From Collybiopsis luxurians FD-317 M1 (taxonomy: Eukaryota > Basidiomycota > Agaricomycetes > Agaricales > Omphalotaceae), in assembly GCA_000827265.1 (NCBI GenBank), contig KN834776.1:185443-249442 (forward strand): 64,000 bases of DNA, written 5' to 3'. Within the stretch, counting starts at the first letter, position 1, and every line of letters begins with the position of its first letter. Position numbers and translations under genes: made by a program. The notes below the pieces were generated by a model that ran no database searches, was not told the origin of the DNA, and was given only the letters and a program-made list of their open reading frames with translations. Shown here one piece after another: positions 56,526 through 64,000 of this stretch.

Positions 56526-57035
56526 ACGTACAACCTACATAGACTTACAATGTGGATTTACTTTTATTTTTATTTGTTGGATTCTTTGAACGCCCTGTAA
56601 ACTTTTCAGTAGCTAACTTTAACGAAATGTGAGCATTAATTTACCTTTTAGATCGAAAATTTCAGCGGTAATAGCACGATACCTGGCCAAAAATTAGCCG
56701 GAATTACAGAGAACACTTTTGAAAGACCTTAATATATACAAAATTTGATGTTGTTATGCTTTCTAATGAGTATAATAAAAGCAGTCCCTGCGAGTGCCGA
56801 GTGATAGGCACAACAATAGTTCAGCTTAAGCCGTGTCTAGTGCCAGTCAAAGAATAATCAGCCTCAATGACACTTTGTGAAATCATTTACTGTAGTGGCA
56901 ATAATAAATCATCATAATATTGTCACACTAGTAGATACACAGTACTTTAGTTATTGCAATATGTTCATTTTAGAGCAGAAAAAGTATTAAGATTAGTACC
57001 TGGCAGAATATATTTTGGCAAGTTCAACAAGTTAC

Positions 57036-57140
57036 TTTGTTCATGCAAAGTAACTTTGTCGGCACAAAGTACCTTAAGTAACTTTGTCGGCACAAAGTAC
57101 CTTAAGTAACTTAAGTTAACTTAAGTTACTTTTGTAAGGC
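57036..57140. repeat. Short tandem repeat taactttgtcggcacaaagt
   Basis: Two units of about 29 bp (taactttgtcggcacaaagt then accttaag) plus flanking palindromic aacttaagttaacttaagtt at 57107-57126. Confidence 0.7.
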
Positions 57141-57315
57141 CAAGTTAGCGGACTTTGAAATTGACAAGTAACTTTGTCAGTCACCCATCCAACCTTATCT
57201 GCTGTATACATTATCCCGTGTATTGTCTTAATTGGTTCATCTGTTCTGCTCTTATGAATTGGAGGGGCAGATTTGGAGCTGATTGCCACTTACTTTCATC
57301 CTATTACCAGCAGTT

Positions 57316-57800
57316 CTATCCGAAGCTAGCGTTTCCGATATATCCAGGAGTGGATGGAAAAGAATTACAGAGAGGTAAAGAATGGATGGCGACCCATGCA
57401 TGGTCCTCGAGATAGTCCGTGTACTTGATTTGCTGTTGAGTTGACAAAAAGGAAGAAGAGGCAGTGTTCCATCGCAAAATCAAGGTATTCACCGTGGGAC
57501 GATTCTTTGAGAAGGCTTGCGGCGGGAGTGAGACTCGAAGAACCTGTGACAAATAAGACAAATTAGGGACAGTTTATCTCTGGCTTATATTCAATCCAGC
57601 TTGACTGACTTTTTCTGCCTCTCTGAAATGATCTGAACCAATTGTTGCAAATGAAAAATCAAGCTTGGTCATCCTTAACAAGTGTATATCTGTGTTGAAA
57701 AGACTGAAGAGAAGAGGGAGGGCAAACTCGCTGAAGAAAAGCAGGGAGTGTTAGAAAAATGCCTGACTTCTTTATCAATGAAGATCTCACTACCGCCATC
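57316..57800 (-). pseudogene. Coding remnant paralogous to 62.7-63.2 kb
   Basis: On the minus strand an exon-like part ends at the donor gtcagt near 57625 and an acceptor ttgtcacag lies at 57543. The same donor, about 55-75 bp intron and acceptor occur at 63000 and 62945 in the paralogue, which supports a once real intron. The exons have diverged in frame, and this copy has a stop before the donor. Family unknown. Confidence 0.35.
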
Positions 57801-57837
57801 TAGACACAGCTTGTCAGAATTCAAAAAATGAGATATT

Positions 57838-58005
57838 GGCCAACTTCGCGGCTGGCGGTAGCCGCCATTCAAAGCTTGAGCTGGTTGTCAGCCAGGTTCT
57901 AGGAGGCCAATTGTCCCATAACTCCTATAGACCTGCAGCAAGCCATGCGACCGGCAAATATGTCATTTTTTTAAAACTTTGGCCTAGTTTTTCTTGGTGA
58001 GATGT
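57838..58005. mobile_element. Relative of the 131 bp MITE at 60828
   Basis: cttcgcggctg, gaccggcaaatatgtca, and ttggcctagtttttctt follow one another as in 60828-60958. The TIRs are eroded. Confidence 0.5.
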
Positions 58006-58562
58006 AAATCACAGTTCTTGCTCATTGAGACCCTCAGTGCTTTGATGCCAGAGGTGACGTGCAAGTGTGGGCCGCCGCAATGAATCGCGCAGCATTATAC
58101 GAGGCCAGAAGGACATAATCTCAAACTTGCATATAGATTGCAATGAAAGTTAGTCCAGACCTACAAGAAACAATATCATGAGCAGAGTTTGCCTCAAATA
58201 ATGGGACTCCATTGTCCCACATACTGTCATGAACAAACACTTCCATGTGCATTAAATACTCTTGAGATAAAATGAGCAAGCCAGCATGGCTCTATCATTT
58301 GTTCTACCAGCTCAAGTGCTCAGCTCCAATGCTACAACTCAGAGTGAATAAAGAAGTGGAGTGCCTAAGTAAAGCAAAAGCCAATTAACAGATCATAGAT
58401 GACAGTTAAGGGGATGACGCACAGCAGATGAGTAAAGGTCACAGTAATGTCACATGTCCATGGACCATACCGGGGCAAAAACATAAGCATTTGTCACATG
58501 TGTGACAAAAACATTGCCCATAAGGACGAGAACCTCCATTCCATTCCGGCCTCGTAATTTCA

Positions 58563-59240
58563 GACAATAATGCATTTTCCAAGTTTTGGTCAGAAGATGA
58601 TGTCGCAGAGATCAAGAGTGAGCTGCTCAAGAAACTGAAATGTGCAAGGGCCCAGGGTGCAGATGAAGCTACCTACACAGATGATTTAGACATCCCTGAT
58701 GAAGATCTGGTTTTCCTGTGCAATGGATGTATCAAAGAGTGCAACTTGCCATCTATCTGGTTGCAAAATGCAGTTACTGGGACTCTCAAACAGAACATAT
58801 AATATGATTATTATATGTTCTGTGTGAGAGTCCCATGGGAAAGACTTCCCAAATGAAGATCTGGTTTTTCTGTGTAATGGATGTATTAAAGAGTGCAACT
58901 CACCATGTATCTGGAGTTGCACTCTTTAATACATAGGAAAAACAGATCTTCATTTGGGAAGTCTTTCCCAGAAAATATTGCACAAACAAGAACCCCATTA
59001 TCCTACAATGTGCAATTGAATGTGCAAGGGCAAGTAATCAACCTCTATATGCAGTCTTTGTAGACCTTACAAATGCTTTGCCGTCCACCTATCAAGCGTC
59101 ACTATGGCAAAAACCCCGCAAAGCCGGGGTAGGCGGTCCCATATATCATATGACTGGCTTATACAACTTTACAAGGAAATGTGATATTTTGTCAGACACG
59201 GGGAGACAGAGCCATTTTTTTTGCACCTTTCATCGACTTT
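58563..59240 (+). pseudogene. Non-LTR reverse transcriptase fossil
   Basis: Plus-strand frames KFWSEDDVAEIKSELLKKL, EDLVFLCNGCIKECNLPSIW, AIECARASNQPLYAVFVDLT and ASLWQKPRKAGVGGPIY resemble a LINE-type RT widespread in mushroom genomes, where the A-box FVDL is followed by TNAF. Stops, deletions and two large palindromes (58782-58835, 58846-58972) break it. RT domains after the A box are lost or unreadable. Confidence 0.65.
58782..58972. repeat. Two adjacent long palindromes in the RT fossil
   Basis: First: gggactctcaaacagaacat against atgttctgtgtgagagtccc, arms about 24 bp. Second: gggaaagacttcccaaatga at 58838 against its inverse ending near 58972, arms about 60 bp around a short loop. Confidence 0.88.
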
Positions 59241-59349
59241 CTCACAGGTGATCCATCATCCCCCATCTAATATGGGTACATTGATGCATGTACGCATACG
59301 CACATACGCACCGGAAAACCCGTGACTCTGGCCTGATGCATAGTTCCGC

Positions 59350-60102
59350 CTACCGGCTGGGACTCGAGTCAAACTCAACATCCTTCCATGGCAAAAGAAA
59401 AAGCTGAACGCACTGATTCACAGAAACACTGACAAAAGTGTCATGGGAGTCCTCATCGCCACCATCTTCGGCATAAATCTGAATGAACAGTTTCGCACAT
59501 CATTCAGCCTGTGTGCTTGTAATTTTACAATAGCATGTATTCTTACCGTTGTAACATCCTTCGTCTCGGATGTGTGCTGGAGGGCAAACAAAATCAACAT
59601 TCGATCAAGAATATTCAGCCAGATGGCCTACATATTGGTGGAGCATCTTACTTGCTTTGACATTGCTGCCTTCCGGTGGGCATTGGTAGCAGTAAATGGC
59701 GATGTAACGATCATCATTGGAGGACGACAAAGTAAGAACTTCAGGGTCAAGATGGTCAAATTCGGGGGGTTCGATGGCGATAATCTTGAACGAGCTGGGA
59801 TTGTTGGGGGCTAGCCAATTGGCTTTGGAACTGGCTTGCTCCTTGATTAGCTTTTTATTGCTGTCGAGGATATAGCTATTGAAGAGCTGAGTCCATTGCG
59901 CGATGCGTTTCTATAATTCATGAGGTCAGTGTATGGAGTTGACTTGATTTTAGTAAACGAATCAGCCCACCCCAGATATAACAGCAATGGTGTTCTTGGG
60001 AAATGGTACAACGACGACAGTGACTTTGGCAGGTGCGCCACCATACCCCCCTAGCTCGAGGTCTTCGCAGAATGGTTTGGATGCAATCGGAGTCTCTGTC
60101 AT
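59350..60102 (-). CDS. Unrecognised 181-residue protein, four exons
   Basis: Exons join in frame: 59971-60102, 59656-59910, 59547-59576 and 59350-59478. Start ATG at 60102 (MTETPIASKPFC). Features: VTVVVVPFPKNTIAVISG, an internal hydrophilic part (KRIAQWTQLFNSYIL, KIIAIEPPEFDHL), and the acidic IYAEDGGDEDSHDTF. The second intron uses a GC donor (AAA then gcaagt), which keeps the phase; a GT donor one base further gives a stop. Exon 3 is only 30 bp. There is no signal peptide or membrane span. The antisense frame at 59443-59814 is longer than any single exon and could mislead gene finders. The family is unknown to me; the frame continuity over four exons is the main evidence. Confidence 0.6.
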
Positions 60103-60827
60103 GTTATTTGTCAGAAGCCAGTTAGGTTCAGAGGATATGGAATTAGCAGAAGAGATATATCTTATATACTATGAAATGCCTTCAGTCTCTTTTTTTTTTC
60201 CACTCTTTCCGATGAGTGACACGAGTAAAAATTTTGCCTGCCAATTCTGACACTCAGCTGGAGCAGCAAGTCGCACTGCCTTACCGGTCTTTCATCTGCC
60301 GAGATTGGTTGATTAGATGTCACTGGAGTTCACCTGCGACTGTCCAGCTGACAGGATCTATTCAATAAAACATGAATAACTTCTCAGACCCCATAGATAT
60401 GAGAGAGACAATCCCTCTTCAGCCCGTTAAGTCAAAAACAACTGACTGGTACGGTCTGCTTCTGCTCTTTTGGTCATGTTAGTCACAATTGACTTTAACA
60501 AGTCCCTTGCAAGAATCGTAGTTGCTGTAGTGGGTTTTGATTTTGATTTTGCCTTTGACACAGTAGATTGTGTTGCGTCATATCTTCAAAGGTACAGGGT
60601 GAGAAAGGTCACCATATAGAATAGCAGTGTCGCCTTGGAGCTACTAGAGGAATTCCTGAATGCCATACCGAGTAGTAACCTTAACGGAGATCTTGATCTC
60701 ATAGCAGTGCAAAACTTCAAGTGTCTCTATCTCTTTCAAATTTAAAGGTCGGGCTGGATTACTTTCCGATAAACAGATACCAATATCAGATATCAGTTCA
60801 CAGTAGCTCATTTCTATCAGCAAGTGA
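60103..60827. other. Upstream of the four-exon gene; nothing else seen
   Basis: Contains a T-run (60192-60201). No convincing gene. Confidence 0.4.
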
Positions 60828-60958
60828 CAGCTCGTCAAGAAAACCTTTTCGGCCGACTTCGCGGCTGACAACAGCCGGGTCCCATCCCACTACGGACTTG
60901 CAGACCGGCAATTATATGTCACTTTTATATATTTGGCCTAGGTTTTCTTGACGAGCTG
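60828..60958. mobile_element. MITE, 131 bp, 18 bp perfect TIRs
   Basis: cagctcgtcaagaaaacc at 60828-60845 and its exact inverse ggttttcttgacgagctg at 60941-60958. Non-coding. No target duplication is obvious. Confidence 0.8.
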
Positions 60959-61232
60959 GAAGGTAATTGGACGTCATACTTGCCCTCTGCTTATTAGCCA
61001 AAATACGGAACTAATGCATCGAACACCCCAATGTTTGCGAAGAGAGTTATACCAAATCCAAAACTTTCCCAAAAACTTAGTATCGACTGACTTAACTCCT
61101 CACACTCAATGCCAAACCCCGTCCGACCTCAACTTCCTAAACCTTGTTCGCTTGCCCTTGTTCGCTTGCCCGCAAAACAACTGCCTCGGTATTAAAATCT
61201 CTGCTCCTCCCGAGGAGCTTCGTCATCTCCGT

Positions 61233-61545
61233 CATGCATCGCGTCTATCTACCGGGAGGTAGTAGAGGTCTCCGAGACCGCAAGAACCAGCGGCATTGTG
61301 GGATCGGCCAAAAAATAGAGTATAGCACAGAGGAACAATGTAAGAGCGATAAGAAGCTTATACTGAGCATGATGGCGATGTGGTCGCCATCTCCATCATG
61401 CATCATGTCTATCCACCGGAGGTGGTAGGTCTCCGAAACAGGAGGAATTAGTGGCATCATTAAATTAGCCAGAGAGATAGAGTATACACATAGGAGCGAC
61501 GTAGGAGTGATAAGATATCTATATTGAGCAGGATGACGATGCAGT
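61233..61545. repeat. Tandem duplication, ~164 bp unit, 2 copies
   Basis: catgcatcgcgtctatctac at 61233 and catgcatcatgtctatccac at 61397. Both units continue with aggtctccga, tagagtata, gag.gtag/gtaagagcgataag and tattgagca.gatg.cgatg. About 80 percent alike by eye. No gene. Confidence 0.75.
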
Positions 61546-62680
61546 CAGAAGGAATATTTGTTACATCGATAATGACAAAAAGCAAATATCTTCGTCCAAA
61601 ATCCATACGAGGAGAATCGAGAGTGTTGAACTTTTCCTCATTGGAAGACACCACACAATGTCACGAATTCAACTCGTTCAACTCCTGCGCAGATGTGACG
61701 TGTGAGTGGGCCTACAAGATCTCCTCGAATCCTCGAACGCAGTCGACTTTGACCAGCAAAATTTTCAGGGGCGCAGGAGGGGATCATTAGGTTGGGAAAG
61801 ATGGGTGTATTCAAAAGCCGGTCGTCTTTGAGCTTCCCTCCCCCTCCTGCTTTCGTAATCAGTGCTGATCATCTCTAATCGTCCAAAAACGAGACGCAAA
61901 TATCAAGCCCGGTCTACCTCGAAGCTCGAGCAAAAGCCAACCACGTATTCGTCTTGGGCGGCACAGCAAGAGGATTGCTTCAAAGAAGCGGAATCGGGAC
62001 CCAGCATGAACTTTGTGCTTCAAATAGATTTCGCAAGGAGGGTATATAGTGGTCCGACGCCTGTTCACGTGATTGAGGGGAAAGGACGGAATGTGGAGAG
62101 AGCGTGAAGATCGGTGTTCAGCCTCGCTTGCGGTTGTCAGGCTGTGCGAGCTGCGGAAAAGGAATAACGCCAAGAAAGTTGGGCTTTGGATGTGATCGAC
62201 ATTTGGAGATGGTGGTGGTAAACTCGTGACGTTGAGCTCGATACACGCAAAGATCTTCGAAGTGAGGTGCGAGACCTTCATGACGTCCAACGAGGACAAG
62301 AATGAGATACAATCGCTGTTTAGTTTCGGAAGGAAAAGCTCACCAAAAGAACCCAGCCGCTCAAATGGTCTCCCTAGCCCTACGAGTCCGCGGATTTTCT
62401 ACCCAAGCCCACGAAAGAACTACAGGGTCCATTCGTTGCCCATCCCTGCATGAAAAAATTTCCTCCCTGTTCCAAAATCCCAACGATTCGGCTTGAGGCA
62501 ACCTGGATGACCTGTCCTAGGACTGTGCTATACGACTAGCTCCGGCTCCTCATTTCCCAGATCCTAGTCCAGGTTTGGATCCATCAGTCGCAAAATCTCC
62601 GGGTTCTCGGGAGAGCCGCTTGATGACCAGCTACGATGCATATTCCTCGAGGGAGTCCTTGTGGTCGATTGGCTGCTGAG
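61546..62680. other. Weak coding remnants only
   Basis: Short frames on both strands at 61860-62320, for example minus-strand GRHEGLAPHFEDLCVYRAQR near 62230-62290, read like protein but cannot be joined to exons. Confidence 0.3.
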
Positions 62681-63180
62681 TCAATGACAATGTAGATGTC
62701 GGGTGAGAGGTTGATGGGGAACCGGAGACGAAATTGTGAGAGTCGGTCGTAGTGTGGTGGGGGAGTAGACAGAAGGTAGAATCGGTGATGTATTCAGCGA
62801 GCTGGTGTTCCATGGCAACTTCGAGTGCATGTATATTACGAGCTTCTCCAGTTTTGCAGCTTGTTGGTAGACACCGGGGGACGAAGGTTGGAGAATTGAG
62901 ACATGCGAGCCAACTAATGTGAGTGGCGTAGAGTCCAAAGAGCCTGTCGCAAATAGGTTAAATTAGCAACAGCGTATATCCAATCCAGCTCGACTGACTT
63001 TTTGTGCCTCTCCGAAATATTCAGTAACCCAGTGTCGGAAATACAGACAGAACACGAGTGCAATGGCTTGTTGTGAATGTAAACCAAGCTTGTTCCTCCA
63101 TAGCGGACGTACATCTGTGGCAAAAGGAACGAGGTATAACTGAAAAGGAGAGGGAGGACAAACGTTAGCCTTGCTCCAGA
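62681..63180 (-). pseudogene. Coding remnant, paralogue of 57.3-57.8 kb
   Basis: Minus-strand exon-like part at 62681-62944 (SLDSTPLTLVGSHVSIL, YQQAAKLEKLVIYMHSKLP) preceded by an intron with donor gtcagt and acceptor tgcgacag, then 63000-63180 (ALVFCLYFRHWVTEYFGEA). The phases of the two parts do not agree at the best splice sites, so the gene is broken or my model is wrong. Family not recognised. Confidence 0.4.
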
Positions 63181-64000
63181 CAATGCGGATTGAAAAAAAA
63201 ACACACATTATCAAGGCCGGACGAGACGACCTTTTTAACGGTTTCGTTCCACTCTGCAGCTACATGGACTTGCGGAATTGGTTTAGGGAGACGTTGGATA
63301 GAGTGCTACATGCTATTTCGTCATACTGGTCAGCTAACCTATTTTCGACTCGCATTCTGGGGACTCGCATACTGGCTCTGACAGCGATAAAGGCTATCTA
63401 GCTGACCCATTCCTCCATGAACTGACCGCCGCAAGCCTCTGGAGTGCTCTGAAAGGGCTCGCATCCAAGTCGGTTAGCGAAGCATGCAGAACGAGTGCAA
63501 GAGCGTTGGGCGGTGGACGGGCGGGCCGAAAAGACAGAAAATAAAAAAACCGTTGAGCCGGAACGGCGTCCGGACCGTCTTATCGACTTGAACGCCAATG
63601 GTGACCGCTGGAGAGTAAACTGGTAAGTACTATACGCTGTCTGATGCGCTGAATTTCAACGGAGATAGTGCTCAAGCTTATAAAAAGTTTAGTGTGCTGG
63701 TCGTTATCTCAAGGGAATTACTTATCTGCAGCTGTCCATCCGTGAAAGCACCTATAGTTGTCCCTTCTTCCCGAAATAGGCAAACTCCTCTCTCAGAATA
63801 TATCTACTAACCAATCCCAACACCTTCAACGCGCTAGATTGAATTAGTCAAATTGTCATATAAACACATCATCACTCAAATGTTCTATCACAATTGTTCG
63901 ACCATGCCGCCGCTTGTACAGAAATACAACTGAACGAAATCAGGTCAATTGGTATATGCCTGCTGGCCTGGATGCTCACCAGAGGTCAGTAGTGATTATC
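63181..64000. other. No gene recognised at the right edge
   Basis: Only short frames starting at non-ATG codons. Possibly the promoter side of a gene beyond the window. Confidence 0.35.

Noticed and set aside
59330..59375. tRNA-like T-arm (gggactcgagtc)
   Set aside because: No matching acceptor stem, D-arm or anticodon arm could be built; the bases encode the C-terminus of the minus gene.
59443..59814. 123-residue plus-strand ORF
   Set aside because: It is antisense to exons 2-4 of the spliced minus-strand gene at 59350-60102, which has better splice signals and start.

Overview
The window looks like nuclear DNA of a mushroom-forming basidiomycete (Agaricomycetes, probably Agaricales). Genes are cut by many 45-70 bp GT-AG introns, the protein families are typical of that group (a NACHT/ankyrin NLR-like protein with a Goodbye-like N-terminus, a secreted FAD-binding oxidoreductase, single-span Ser/Thr-rich membrane proteins), and there are Copia, chromodomain-Gypsy and non-LTR fossils. 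Placement below class is not supported by anything I can read. No rRNA, tRNA or CRISPR was found.

Layout. 1-4.2 kb: minus-strand NLR-like gene whose ankyrin array runs off the left edge. 5.2-13 kb: ordinary gene territory: a mitochondrial TPR protein of MGR3 type (-), a BBE-type flavoprotein oxidase (+), a small Cys-rich probably GPI-anchored secreted protein (+) and a single-span membrane protein (-). 13.1-21 kb: transposon nest; one Copia element interrupts the RNase H region of another, with a 5 bp target duplication, and a third element with long inverted repeats sits in the same outer copy. 21-24.8 kb and 29.6-32.4 kb: two copies of a segmental duplication carrying a divergent pair of unrecognised genes and broken pieces of the small secreted-protein gene, separated by repeats and a 65 N gap whose flanks are the same sequence. 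32.7-35 kb: a disordered Ser-rich protein (-). 37.2-39.5 kb and 53.1-54.9 kb: two paralogous single-span membrane protein genes, each broken in a different place. 39.5-51.9 kb: strongly CpG-depleted repeat block with a decayed Gypsy element, a family of TIR elements with GC-rich ends, an LTR and two Harbinger-like inverted-repeat elements. 56-59.3 kb: solo-LTR and non-LTR fossils. 59.3-60.1 kb: a four-exon gene not visible as one long ORF. 60.8-64 kb: a small MITE, a tandem duplication and weak coding remnants.

The genes are not organised as a pathway. What ties the window together is birth and decay: tandem repeats expanding inside the NLR, gene fragments copied over tens of kb, nested transposons, and C-to-T decay at CpG sites that turned arginine CGA codons into stops in the Gypsy element. 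All intron-exon models are read by eye from splice signals and reading frame.
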